Assembly: GCA_019828565.1 (NCBI GenBank)
Contig: JAHDYR010000009.1
Span: 248,001-312,000, forward strand
Reading direction: 5' to 3'
DNA from: Carpediemonas membranifera
Lineage: Eukaryota > Fornicata
DNA length: 64,000 nt
This document shows positions 19,951-29,792 of the stretch, in pieces (position 1 is the stretch's first letter; every line of letters begins with the position of its first letter). The position numbers and the translations under genes are program-made. The notes beneath the pieces are model-generated. The model saw only the letters and a list, made by a program, of their open reading frames with translations. It searched no databases and had not been told where the DNA came from.

Positions 19951-21705
19951 ATGAGCGAGGACGAGCACGTTTTCGAAAGCACGCTGCTCACACTTTTTTC
20001 CGCGTGTATTATTGTTCTTTGCTTCATCGTATACTTCCTAGAGACGTTCAAGCTTCATTTTATCCCCGAAAGCATAGTAACGATCGGTCTTGGAGCGCTA
20101 TTGAGCGGTGTCATGAAGCTCTCAACAAGTGCTGGTGTGCACTCGGAAGGCTCATCTTATTTTGACGCGCTTCACTTCAACTCTGAGCTCTTCTTCCTCA
20201 TCCTGCTCCCTCCCATCATGTTCGAGGGCGGATACAGCTTGGATAAGGTCCACTTCTTCCGAAACATTGTCAGCATCATCGTCTTTGCTGTTTTCGGAAC
20301 CATCATCTCGACATTCATTGTCGGTGTCGGCCTCGCTCTCCTCGGCCATTTCGGCATCATCACTGGCGTGAGCTTCATCGACAACATGATCTACGGTGCC
20401 CTTATCAGTGCAGTCGACCCCGTAGCAACCTTGGCGATCTTCAACGCCCTCCACGTGTCCCCCATGCTCCACATGATGGTCTTTGGCGAATCCGTCCTCA
20501 ACGACGCCGTTTCCATCGTCCTGTTCCGCACGTTCACCAACTTCAAGTCCACGCCGTTCTCTGCGGCCGTCCTAGTCCTTGCAATGGGCCAGTTCCTCAT
20601 CATCTCGGTTGGCTCCGTCCTCCTCGGCACCGTGGTCGGGCTGGCCAACGCTTTCCTGTTCCGAGTGCTCGACTTCAGCCACCGCCCGATACTCGAGGTC
20701 GTGTTGGTCATATCTATCGCCTACATGTCGTACTTTATCAGCGAGGCACTCGACCTCAGCGGCATCATGACTATTTTGATGATCTCCATCATTGCCAATC
20801 ATTACACTTCGTACTCCATGTCTGATTCATCCAAGAAGACTCTGGCCGAGGTTTCCCAGGCGCTGTCTTTCGTCTGCGAGAGCGCTGTCTTCGCCTACCT
20901 CGGAGCGTCTGTCTTTGCATTCGAGCATACCTTCAGCATCACCTATGTCGTCGCCACAATCGCTCTGTGCATGATCGGCCGTGCAGCCAACGTCTTCCCC
21001 CTCACGGCCCTGCTGAACCTCTTCCGCACATATCGCACGCCGCAGAAGTTCCAGTTCATCCAGTTCTGGTCGGGGCTCAGAGGCGCGGTGGCGTTCGCCC
21101 TCGTACTTTCAATCACTGGGTCAAGTGCCAACATGCTAGTGACTACCACTCTTACCGTGGTGCTGTTCACGGTCATCATCTTTGGCGGATCAACTCTCCC
21201 CATGCTCAAGGTCCTTAAAGTGCACGATGTTAAGACCGAGCCCAAGGAGAAGCTATATGAGACGATACTACGGTCGAACAAGCGTGTCTCCGCCTACCTG
21301 GCCCGCCTTGGTCTTCTTTCCCAGCAATCCCTCATGCGGAACGCCGCCAGCGGGGTCCAGCCTGACGAGTTCAAGTCCAGCTTCGAGACGTTCGATGAGC
21401 GGTACATGCAGCCTCTCTTTCGGAAGTCGACACCCCTCGGCCCGGCCCTGTCTGCCATTGTCAACCGTATGGCGCGGCGCCGTCTCCAAGCTGCACCAAG
21501 CGTGGCAAAGCGTGGGGTCCCGAGTATCGACGTGGTGGGAGGCGACATCCTTGGCGATGGGGACCAATACGGCCCTATTTCTGGGGAGGGCGGGGCTGTT
21601 GAGCTAGAGGCAGAGGCAGGGGCGAAGTTCATGCCGCACGGGGCACCGCCGCTGATCCAGGAGTCGAGCGGTGACTTTGCGGATATCAAGTTTGATTTGG
21701 AGTAA
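19951..21705 (+). CDS. Na+/H+ exchanger (CPA1/NHE family)
   Basis: 584 aa with about 11-12 membrane segments. Family motifs include ILLPPIMFEGGYSLDK, GALISAVDPVATLAIFN (ion-site region with the acidic residue), FGESVLNDAVSIVLF (the ND pair of electroneutral exchangers) and FWSGLRGAVAFALVLSI. It exchanges Na+ (or K+) for H+ at the plasma membrane or endomembranes. The C-terminal ~130 residues are cytosolic. Its 5' flank is only 58 bp from the end of the Fanzor fragment, so that insertion borders or forms part of its promoter. The stop overlaps AGTAAAT. Confidence 0.95.
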   Translation: MSEDEHVFESTLLTLFSACIIVLCFIVYFLETFKLHFIPESIVTIGLGALLSGVMKLSTSAGVHSEGSSYFDALHFNSELFFLILLPPIMFEGGYSLDKVHFFRNIVSIIVFAVFGTIISTFIVGVGLALLGHFGIITGVSFIDNMIYGALISAVDPVATLAIFNALHVSPMLHMMVFGESVLNDAVSIVLFRTFTNFKSTPFSAAVLVLAMGQFLIISVGSVLLGTVVGLANAFLFRVLDFSHRPILEVVLVISIAYMSYFISEALDLSGIMTILMISIIANHYTSYSMSDSSKKTLAEVSQALSFVCESAVFAYLGASVFAFEHTFSITYVVATIALCMIGRAANVFPLTALLNLFRTYRTPQKFQFIQFWSGLRGAVAFALVLSITGSSANMLVTTTLTVVLFTVIIFGGSTLPMLKVLKVHDVKTEPKEKLYETILRSNKRVSAYLARLGLLSQQSLMRNAASGVQPDEFKSSFETFDERYMQPLFRKSTPLGPALSAIVNRMARRRLQAAPSVAKRGVPSIDVVGGDILGDGDQYGPISGEGGAVELEAEAGAKFMPHGAPPLIQESSGDFADIKFDLE

Positions 21706-21898
21706 ATATCAAGTCTTTTGGACGGTGGGGTGGCGGTGGTTCCTTTTGAGTTGAGTCACGGCTGTACCGGGCAGAATATGGTTGAAACTATGAGTCTGCT
21801 GAAAACTATGGATGGCTTTGACTAGTATTGTCACTCTGTGCAGTCCATGTCACGGGTATTTGACGGAATTGCGGTCTCGGAGTCACGGCAAAGTCGTA

Positions 21899-22901
21899 AT
21901 GGGAAAACGTACAAACATCCCTAGAGACGGCGAGAACGCCGCGTTTGACGATGAAATTGAGGATTTAATCACGTATGATACCAGAAACGCATCCGTTATA
22001 CAGCCGATTCATCTTCCACATCCCCGAAACCGAGCTTGCGGAGTCCAACCGCTTCCTCCATCACGTTGAGAAGGCCCACTGGTCATATATAGATGATTCA
22101 CGCTCCAAAAACCCTAAGCTTCCCCATTTGAAGTGGAAAGACTTTGTCCGGGCCTTTGTTGACCGCATCCCAGCATCGGTGATCACAAACATCAAGGACT
22201 ACGACCTAGAGGAGAACCTGAAGAGCTTTGCAGCCTACCAGGGCAACATCCCAACCCGTGGCATCATCGCTCTTTCTGCGGACTGCCGCCGCGCCCTCTT
22301 TATTGAGAGCATGGCCTGCCCCAAATGTTGGTCTCTTCCCAAGGGCAAGCGGGAAGAGGACGAAAGCGACTTCGACTGCGCCATCAGAGAGGCGAGGGAG
22401 GAGACCGGTTTCGACTTTACTCCATTTGTCAGGCCCGAGTCCCAGCAACAGGCCGGGGTGGATTACATTGAGATGAAGGAGAAGAAGATCCGAGGCCACG
22501 TCATATTCTACATTGCACGGGCCGTGCCTGAGGATTACGACTACCAGCCGACCTGCCGCGGAGAGGTGAGTTCCATCCGGTTCCATCGCATTGATAAGGC
22601 CATCAAGAACGAACGCGGGATCCGTTACACCTATCTCGCTCAGTGCGTCCTGAAGCAGTTGCCTGGGGTGATCGCGAACCTCCCTGGGGTGTCGAACGGC
22701 AAGACCCGGCGTGGCATGAAGCGGCCGCAACGAAAGGAGAAACCCCTGGCGGTAGAGGTGTGCGACAGCGAGGATAAGCATTCTTCGATTCTCCGCACAC
22801 CTGTGGCGCCGGTGGGCCGCTGCTTCCCCGAGGACATTGGCCGTGTCGTGCTGACCCGCGGACCCGTGGCGGACAGACTTATGATGGCACTGCTGGCCTG
22901 A
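21899..22901 (+). CDS. DCP2: mRNA-decapping enzyme DCP2
   Basis: Exons 21899-21972 and 22004-22901, about 323 aa. The 31-nt intron (GTATGA...TTATACAG) joins FDDEIEDLIT to RFIFHIPE, matching the DCP2 start LDDLCSRFILHIP. An N-terminal regulatory domain (VEKAHWSYIDD) precedes a Nudix domain whose box fits GX5EX7REUXEEXGU exactly (GKREED-E-SDFDCAI-REAREETGF). It hydrolyses the 5' cap of mRNA in cytoplasmic decay. A TGAGTCA lies at 21752-21758. TGTAAATGG lies about 85 nt after the stop. Confidence 0.95.
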
Positions 22902-23112
22902 GGTGCACGGTGGCTGGCTTCATTGGTTGTAGCCGTCCATGACGATTATATGGTGGTGAGGCATACCCTGGGGGTGTTATCGGGCATGTAAATGGCTGGC
23001 TGGCTTGACTGGGCGTCTGTGAGAGGCTGCGGGCCTATGCAGCGAGGCTACCGGGACCTGTGTCGTGTCATTATCATGCTGTATCCATGGTCCCGGCAAA
23101 CATGCTCTCCAT

Positions 23113-23805
23113 ATGACCACTAAGCCCCTGATCTTGAAGCCCATCGAAAAGAGCACTTTTGCCCGAACAACCTCTGCGATTTTTGAAATGTCGAAGAAGC
23201 CAACAAACCCGGCCTTTAAGGTTCGCGCTGCATCTCCTACTATCTTCCGGAAGTACTATGAGCGTGGTGATCTCCCTATCGCTGTTGAGCACCATGCTAT
23301 CGGCAACAAGATCCAATGGAAGGTAGAAATCGAGAAGCTCGACTACCACCACTACCTGCCAGTCTTCTTTGAGGGTCTGCGTGAGAAGCAGCACCCCTAC
23401 AAGTTCCTGGCCCGCGAAGGCGTTGCCAACATGCTCGAGCACGGCGGTGGCAAGATTCTCCCCGTAATCCCGCAACTCATCATCCCGATCAAGAAGGCGC
23501 TCAACACCCGTGACCCCGAGATCATCTGCAACGTCCTCGAGGTTCTCCAGCTCCTCGTGGTAAGCGGAGAGATGGTCGGCGAGGCGCTCGTCCCCTACTA
23601 CCGCCAGATCCTCCCCGTCCTTAACCTGTTCAAGAACAAGAACGTCAACCTGGGCGATCGCATCGAATACGGGCAGAGGAAGCGCCAGAACATCGGCGAC
23701 TTGATCCAGGAGACCCTCGAGCTGCTCGAGCTCCACGGTGGTGATGACGCCTTTATCAACCTCAAGTACATGATCGCCACGTATGAGTCGGTCGTACTCA
23801 ACTAA
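23113..23805 (+). CDS. PACRG: PACRG, axonemal inner-junction protein
   Basis: About 230 aa from ATG 23113; a second good start is 23188 (MSKKP). Hallmark phrases are [68 protein letters not shown] and [16 protein letters not shown], a nearly canonical PACRG armadillo-like fold. PACRG sits at the A/B inner junction of doublet microtubules, so the organism builds motile flagella. TGTAAATTT follows the stop. Confidence 0.95.
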   Translation: MTTKPLILKPIEKSTFARTTSAIFEMSKKPTNPAFKVRAASPTIFRKYYERGDLPIAVEHHAIGNKIQWKVEIEKLDYHHYLPVFFEGLREKQHPYKFLAREGVANMLEHGGGKILPVIPQLIIPIKKALNTRDPEIICNVLEVLQLLVVSGEMVGEALVPYYRQILPVLNLFKNKNVNLGDRIEYGQRKRQNIGDLIQETLELLELHGGDDAFINLKYMIATYESVVLN

Positions 23806-23969
23806 GCCTTGTAAATTTGCCATAAACTGCTGGGAGATCTCGACTGTGGAAGGGTCTCGTGGCCGGCTGGAAGAGGGCTGGGAGAGGCGTGCACTGCTTC
23901 ACTGAAGGTACTGTTGATGACTCAATCGCCTCTTAACCAGTCTAGCTCGACTGTGCAACAAACACCATC

Positions 23970-24647
23970 ATGCCACCAAAGCCAAAGGCGTCTGCCAAGG
24001 ACACCCAGGCGCTATCACTAGACGACGATAAGGACTTTAGTTCGGATTCTGATGTCTCAGACGCAGAGGTTGAGCAGAAACGCGTCTACGTCGAGGATAT
24101 CCAGGAATTCTGCATTCCCACCGGGACGTACCACCAGCCATCACTCTATCGTCTTTTAATCTACGCAAAGTACGGCCCAACTCGCGATGGGAAGCTCTAC
24201 GGCGGCCGCCAAGGAGCACACGAACTGTCCGACTTCGAACTGAACGAAATGGTCAACACCGAGCGGAACGACGACATCTGCTTCGTCTACACAGGCTCCC
24301 GCAAATACATTACCCCCGAGCTGCGCCGGGACATCCTCGCGGAGGTTCCTAAGGACTTCCTCCCCATCACCCACCCCCTGAGGGCGCAGATCGCCGCACT
24401 CTTCGACAGCGTCCCTAAGGATGATGACGGGGGCATGACCTTTGCTGCAGTGCAGGCTGTGGTGCTTGACTATCATGCAGAGATTATCCACGAGTGCCAG
24501 CTGGCCACAGTGTCGAGGGCCCCAAAGATTCGGGCGAACGGGATAACCAACGACTTCGATACGACTGTGGTGTTCCAGGGGGCTGTGGATCGGACCGATC
24601 GGGAGCGGAGGAAGGCGAAGATGGCCGCGGATTACGGGGCGGTGTGA
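23970..24647 (+). CDS. Hypothetical protein
   Basis: 225 aa. The first ~35 residues are charged and disordered (DDDKDFSSDSDVSD). A globular region follows (IPTGTYHQPSLYRLLIYAKYGPTRDGKLYGG; TERNDDICFVYTGSRKYITPELRRDILAEV) and the C-terminus is basic. It resembles flagellar-associated proteins in composition only; I do not recognise it. A TGACTCA lies at 23928-23934, 36 nt before the start. AGTAAACGG follows the stop. Confidence 0.65.
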   Translation: MPPKPKASAKDTQALSLDDDKDFSSDSDVSDAEVEQKRVYVEDIQEFCIPTGTYHQPSLYRLLIYAKYGPTRDGKLYGGRQGAHELSDFELNEMVNTERNDDICFVYTGSRKYITPELRRDILAEVPKDFLPITHPLRAQIAALFDSVPKDDDGGMTFAAVQAVVLDYHAEIIHECQLATVSRAPKIRANGITNDFDTTVVFQGAVDRTDRERRKAKMAADYGAV

Positions 24648-25076
24648 GAGATGGGATGGAGTAAACGGCATGCGATGATTGCTGATGATATTGTTGGGGC
24701 GGAGTACATTGGGTTGGGGCAGTTATTGGGTCAACCTTGCTGGTCATCGCTCACGACCCTGACTTAGTGTGGAGTCGACCTTGGTGGCACTATTGAAGCG
24801 GGCACCCTGAATACTCATGGCACGGACCTGTCGCGTCCCTTAGGGGCCATGGTATCGCCCATGTCATCAGCTATATCGGGATAATGGCCGAACCAAACTT
24901 ACCACCACATAGGGCTGTTACAGCGAAATGCATACGAGCTTGCAGTTCTCAGTTCAACACCCAAACTCCAAACTGATGATATCAAGCCTCTCTTCTTTCA
25001 ATTCGCCGCGTGCCCCACACATTATTAAAAACTTTTGCATGAAAAAAAGTGCTTGCAAGCGCGAGAAAGCCCGGAT
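24648..25076 (+). other. Intergenic / upstream region of uL4
   Basis: About 430 bp. It begins with the AGTAAACGG signal of the previous gene and ends with an A/T-rich block (ATTATTAAAAACTTTTGCAT) about 35 nt before the uL4 start, the best candidate core promoter. Nothing else is recognised. Confidence 0.4.
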
Positions 25077-26042
25077 ATGATCCCTACTCTTTCTGTTTAC
25101 GCCATCGATGCCGAGAAGAAGGCTACCAAGGAGGTTAACACCCCTGCTGTTTTCAGCGCCCCTGTCAGAGCTGACATCATCCAGTTCACTCACACTCAGC
25201 TGAACAAGAACCACCGTCAGGCTTACGGCCGCTTCAAGTACGCTTCTCTCGACACCACCTCCCACTCCTGGGGTGTTGGCCGCGCTCTTGCCCGTGTTCC
25301 CCGTGTCTCTGGCTCTGGTACCGCTCGCTCCGGCCAGGCTCACGGCGGCAACATGTGCCGTGGTGGCCGTATGTTCTCCCCCGTTCGCGTCACCCGCCGC
25401 CTTTACCGCAAGGTGAACCTTCCCGTCAAGCGCTACGCCGTCACCTCCGCTATCGCTGCCACCGCCAACCCCTCTTTCCTTCTTGGCCGCGGCCACCTTG
25501 TTGAGAACGTCCCCCAGGTTCCTCTGATCCTCGACAACTCCGTTGAGTCTATCACCCGCACCAAGGATGCCATCAAGGCCCTCGAGATGGTCGGCGCCTA
25601 CGCTGACTGCGAGAAGGTCAAGGACACCAAGAAGACCCGCGCTGGCCACGGCAAGTGGCGCAACCGCCGCTACAAGCAGCGTAAGGGCCCCATGGTTGTC
25701 TACGCTGAGGACAACGGCATCGCCCGCTCCTTCCGCAACATCGCTGGCGTGACTGTCGCCAAGGTTGATGCCCTCAACCTCCTCGACCTCGCCCCCGGTG
25801 GCCACATGGGCCGCTTCGTCATCTGGACTGAGGGTGCCATCGCCAAGCTCGACGAGATCTACGCCGCCAAGATGCACCGCGGCATCTCCACCGAGACTGA
25901 GCTCAAGAACGTTCTCGAGAACGACGCCGTCAAGGCTGCCCTCCGCGCCCCCATCCGCACCAAGAAGTACTTCCAGATCAAGCGCAACGGCCTCAAGAAC
26001 CGCGCCTTCGGCAAGAAGCTCAACCCCGCCATGGGCAAGTAA
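25077..26042 (+). CDS. RPL4: Large-subunit ribosomal protein uL4 (RPL4)
   Basis: 321 aa from ATG 25077, shorter than the ~360-430 aa of many eukaryotes because the C-terminal extension is reduced. Family phrases include RQAYGRFKYASLDTTSHSWG, GGNMCRGGRMFSP, FLLGRGHLVENVPQVPLIL and RAGHGKWRNRRYKQRKGP. It lines the peptide exit tunnel of the 60S subunit. Codon use is strongly biased, as in beta-tubulin. AGTAAATGG follows the stop. Confidence 0.97.
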   Translation: MIPTLSVYAIDAEKKATKEVNTPAVFSAPVRADIIQFTHTQLNKNHRQAYGRFKYASLDTTSHSWGVGRALARVPRVSGSGTARSGQAHGGNMCRGGRMFSPVRVTRRLYRKVNLPVKRYAVTSAIAATANPSFLLGRGHLVENVPQVPLILDNSVESITRTKDAIKALEMVGAYADCEKVKDTKKTRAGHGKWRNRRYKQRKGPMVVYAEDNGIARSFRNIAGVTVAKVDALNLLDLAPGGHMGRFVIWTEGAIAKLDEIYAAKMHRGISTETELKNVLENDAVKAALRAPIRTKKYFQIKRNGLKNRAFGKKLNPAMGK

Positions 26043-26146
26043 GCTAGTAAATGGACTCCGGGTCATTTAACTTTGACCAGCCACACTTGCTTCCGGCCAA
26101 GTCGTTTTCGCACTTTATGCCAAAACGCCCGCGTACTTTCTGACTC

Positions 26147-26662
26147 ATGAACAACATTCCCGGCGTTAAAGTGATCAAAGCAGCGAAAAGCGTCACGCCT
26201 GGAAAGACTCCGAGGAAGGAAACGCCAAAAATGACCCCAGGAACTACAAAACGTATGCGTTCAGTGCAAAGGACCACCCCGAGGAGCAAACCAGCGCCAC
26301 CCGCTGTTGTTTACGAGGATATATCTGATATTTTGAAACTGTGCAATGCCAAGAGTCAATCTGCGGCAACCACGATCAAAATGAGCCTTCTTCGACACAA
26401 TCTCAAGCGCATCCTTGCTGCTACCGAACGAGCTGCTGCTGCCCGCTCAGTAGAGCGCCCTCATGTTGTCCATAAGCAGCACGTTGAGATCCCCGCCTCC
26501 GCCTGTACCCGCATCCTTGAATCACACCGCCGCCAGACAGCAATGCCCGACGAGTGGGCAGGCGAGTGGGCCATGACGACCGTGCAGGTTAGGGCTAAGA
26601 AACCAGTCGTGTCGGCAGATGGGCGAGCCCGGATGATGAGGAACCTGCGGCTGCCGGAGTGA
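26147..26662 (+). CDS. Hypothetical small basic protein
   Basis: 171 aa, pI clearly basic. The first ~55 residues are Lys/Thr/Pro-rich with repeated TPGK/TPR/TPK motifs, like CDK-site or chromatin-protein tails. A helical middle follows (EDISDILKLCNAKSQSAATTIKMSLLRHNLKRILAATERAAAA). Nuclear or microtubule binding is possible but unproven. A TGACTCA overlaps the start codon (26141-26147). GATAAATG follows the stop. Confidence 0.6.
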   Translation: MNNIPGVKVIKAAKSVTPGKTPRKETPKMTPGTTKRMRSVQRTTPRSKPAPPAVVYEDISDILKLCNAKSQSAATTIKMSLLRHNLKRILAATERAAAARSVERPHVVHKQHVEIPASACTRILESHRRQTAMPDEWAGEWAMTTVQVRAKKPVVSADGRARMMRNLRLPE

Positions 26663-26794
26663 GGCGGCGGGGCGGGGTGGCTGTTCATTGATTCGATAAA
26701 TGCATCGTTGCCTGTATGTCCAGCTGTGGATCAACCTTTGCTGCCGACACCACAATGGTGCAGATTATGCCAAGAATTGTGGAGTGCGGTGAGC

Positions 26795-27221
26795 ATGAGC
26801 GCTAAGAGCAGATTTGAGGCTTTTGTTAACCATAGAGTCCGCGTTGCTGTGCATGGAAACAGAGAGATGGTCGGAACACTCATGGCGTTTGACCAGCATC
26901 TCAATCTTGTATTGAACGACGCTGAAGAGATCAGAAAGGTCGGAAAGCGTGCAGATGGTATGTAACTGCCTTACACTTCACACAGATGCTCGTACAGAGA
27001 AGCGTGCGCTCGGCATGATCATTCTTCGCGGCGAGGAGGTCATTCACTTCCACAGCGAAGGCTCGCCTGCCTCGACTGGTGTGCGCACAGGTATCCTTGG
27101 TGTTGCGCAGGCCGATCCAGCTGCGTCCGCGGGTCTGGGCCGTGCTTCCACGGCAACGGCCGGTGGATTCCTCAGTGCGGCAACGAACAAGGCGGTGCCG
27201 GGCACTGTTCCGTCCTCTTGA
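26795..27221 (+). CDS. Small nuclear ribonucleoprotein SmB
   Basis: Exons 26795-26957 and 26986-27221, about 132 aa. The 28-nt intron (GTATGT...TTCACACAG) joins the Sm1 part (NHRVRVAVHGNREMVGTLMAFDQHLNLVLNDAEE) to the Sm2 part (RALGMIILRGEEVIHF). SPASTGVRTGIL after Sm2 fits the SmB/B' tail. It belongs to the heteroheptameric Sm ring on spliceosomal snRNAs, consistent with the many introns here. AATAAAG follows the stop by about 30 nt. Confidence 0.93.
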
Positions 27222-27750
27222 AGCATCCTTGGTTGATTTATCGTGGAAATAAAGCGCATTAGGACCCATGTGCGGTGTGTGCTATCCTGCTCGGCGACAA
27301 AGTGAAGTCTGCTATAGACGATTGAGAGTTACTTTACTGCTTGCACTGTGCACTCTATGATACTTCATTACCTCTTCCCGCTCTCCCTTCCTTCTTCTTG
27401 AGAGTGATATTTCGATAGTCAGTCATCATCGTCGGGGGTCATCAATCAGTGCTTCTCCAGTCCTCTCGCCAAGCAACTAGCTTCCCACCTATCGTCTACC
27501 CCATCTTACTTCCATCCACTCTCTTCTGCTTGTCGTATTTCGGGGTCTTGATCATGACGTCTTTGCATCATCACCATGGCCTTCCATCGCACAGCGGGCT
27601 CTTCTATGCCGCTGCCTGAAGATAAAACACTTCAGTTCTTCTAATTCTCGCCATTATCACTGCATAGTCTCGTTCATTAAACGTCTGTCGTCTTTGATGT
27701 GTGTTGTTAACAAGTGATCGGTTCATTCACCGCAAAACGCAGAGCTTCAC
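27222..27750 (+). other. Upstream region of Fanzor 2; left end not located
   Basis: About 530 bp of C/T-rich sequence with no reading frame. The left boundary of the element should lie here, but no copy of the right-end motif, direct or inverted, is seen. The first copy cannot help because it is truncated on this side. Confidence 0.4.
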
Positions 27751-29700
27751 ATGACCAGCATCTATACGGTCAAGTTCTCCATATCCTCCATTCTCCATAA
27801 CCGTAGAAACGTGATTCCTTTCATCGCGGACTTCTACGCCGGATTGGAGAACAGGCTCTGCTCGTTCACGAAGGCCAAGTTCTTTCATACTTGCCTTCTG
27901 TCATACATCGCCGCGTGTTGCCACCACGCCAATCTCTCCTTGCCCGTGCATGACCAGGCTCTGCACCAGGCCATCGTTATCGTCGCCTACCGGCGAAGTG
28001 GAGAGTACCGAAACCTCGCCGCCGACTCACTCGTCGACCGCTTCCTGGGCGCGAAAAAATACACCGCAGTTCGGCAGGTTGTCACCTCAATAGCCGAGAT
28101 GCCACTGTGGCATGACGAGTTCATCATCCGCCTCAGCACCGCCCTCAGGGCAGCTCGTCAACAGTGCCCTCGCGAGTTCGACGTGTGGCTGGGCGAATAT
28201 GCTACGAGCACCAAGCTGTGGCTCGTCAATGCCCTTGAAGGTTACTGCTGGCGCCTGGCGAAGATCATCACTCGGGTCGACACTGCCCTGACTCAGCGTG
28301 ACCCAGACGTGCCCCGGGATGACATCACCCGGTTGCGCACCGAACAACGCGCTGTCAAGGCGATCGTTGATGAGCACCTTGCAAAGATCTCAACTCCGGG
28401 ACGAGTCGACGAGGGCGTTCTACTCACGCTGCCCTGCGTCTGGCGGATCTCCGCGGCTCCGGGAGAGCTCACGGATATGGTTGCGGCATTCAACCCCGCC
28501 CATCCACCTCTTCCGGGTGATAAGCCGCTGGCTGGCCCCAAGCTTGTTCCGATGGCTCCGGTCCGCCCCGGGTTCATGCACGTTCCCTGTTCTCTCAACG
28601 TGCTGAACCCGGCTTGGCTTGCCCAACTTGGGGTCGACCCGGAGCATCACGCCACTGAGCGCATGACGCGAGAGCAGCTGGAGGCTCTTCCTCCGAACAT
28701 CCGTCGGGTGCTGTCTGTCAAGGCAGATGGGGTCGCCGTGGACCTCACGGTCCAAGTTGGTGCTCTGCCATACGTCAGAAGAAGTGCCAGTGGCAACCCG
28801 ACGATGAAGCGAAAGGCTCGGGAGCGTCTGGGTGTGGATGACGCGGATGCTCGCCCCGCGCCAGACCCCGATGCCCACCTCATGGGTTTCGACCCGGGCG
28901 CGAGGTCCATCGGAGGGTATTAAATCAGGCACCCCGATGGCACCACCAGCTCCGGCGTCCTTCCAAAGTGCGGATACACTAAGACGCCAAGTTTCGGCTT
29001 TGATATGACGGCCGCGTCGTTCAAGAGCACAAGACTAGTGAGTATCAACAACTCTATTAGGTTTGTGCTGGACAACGCGAACGACATTTTCGAGGCTGGA
29101 AAGCGTAAGTCTTTCCGCCGAGTGCGCTTTGCGAACCACATCCTTCGCCAGAAGCACTTCGCCCGCTGCGGCCAACAGTTGGCTCGGGAGTTCGGTTGGC
29201 TTCGCCACCATCCCATCGCCACCCCCATTCGCCTGAAAGTCTTCTACGGGAGCTCGGGATTCACCACGCCTGCTGGTATGTTCATTCCTTGCGCGCCATA
29301 TCGAAAGTTCGCGAGAGAGATAGTTTCCCTTCTCAAGGGGTATAACATTGTCGTCGATCTTAACATGGTTAACGAGGATCGCACCACCGTCGTCTGCCCT
29401 CACTGCCACGCCCCCTACAAGCGAGTTCGTCCGCGTGATGACCAGCACGTTCACCCACATCGTGTGATGCTCTGCGAAAATCCACAGTGCCGTGGTGCTC
29501 AGTGGCGCGCAACAGTTCCTGATGCTCTGAATGTTGATCATCGGGACAAGAGTGCTGCAGAGAACATCCTGTGGCGTTCTCTTGCCACGGAAGATGAGCT
29601 CAGTGGCTCTCCGTTCAGTCGCACATTGATCCCGCGCCTTCCAACATCATTCCAGTATCATCAATTGGCTAACCGCCAACATTCGTCTACGGACGGATGA
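27751..29700 (+). pseudogene. Fanzor-family (TnpB-like) nuclease, copy 2, one in-frame stop
   Basis: One frame of 650 codons from ATG 27751 to the stop at 29698, interrupted only by TAA at 28921-28923 (codon 391). That codon lies right after RuvC-I (GFDPGARSIGGY), where copy 1 has Thr before IRRPDG. Downstream, everything aligns with copy 1: Glu in NEDRTT (~542), zinc ribbon CPHC...CENPQC (~549, 552, 575, 580) and RuvC-III DHRDKSAAENI (Asp ~599). Residues 1-~270 form a helical N-terminal region absent from copy 1. The intact flanking frame suggests a very recent nonsense change, a readthrough product, or a sequencing error. The protein would cut DNA guided by an RNA from the element's 3' end (family knowledge). 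Confidence 0.88.
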
Positions 29701-29748
29701 TGTTGTACAGTTTGGCACTTTGATCGTTCCTTTCAGGCCCTGTCTGGA

Positions 29749-29779
29749 GGTTCGAACAATGTGTTTATACTGCGCAACA
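29749..29779 (+). mobile_element. Right-end motif of Fanzor element 2
   Basis: 31-nt motif matching 18428-18458 (minus strand) at 29 of 31 positions, located about 49 nt after the Fanzor stop. Immediately beyond it (CACAAAGACATCAATG) similarity to the other locus ends. The SAM50 start codon is at 29793, only 14 nt away. Confidence 0.75.
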
Positions 29780-29792
29780 CACAAAGACATCA

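Noticed and set aside
24954-26066. Minus-strand frame of 370 codons opposite uL4
   Set aside because: Antisense shadow created by the biased codon use of the ribosomal protein gene.
27101-27111. TGTTGCGCAGG in SmB, equal to the outer 11 bases of the Fanzor 1 right end read inward; possible left inverted repeat of element 2
   Set aside because: It lies inside the SmB coding sequence (VAQ codons) and would place the host gene end within the element; chance match is more likely.
28870-28960. Intron instead of stop codon in Fanzor 2
   Set aside because: The frame continues without shift, no donor or ACACAG-type acceptor surrounds the TAA, and the sister copy has a single Thr at this place.
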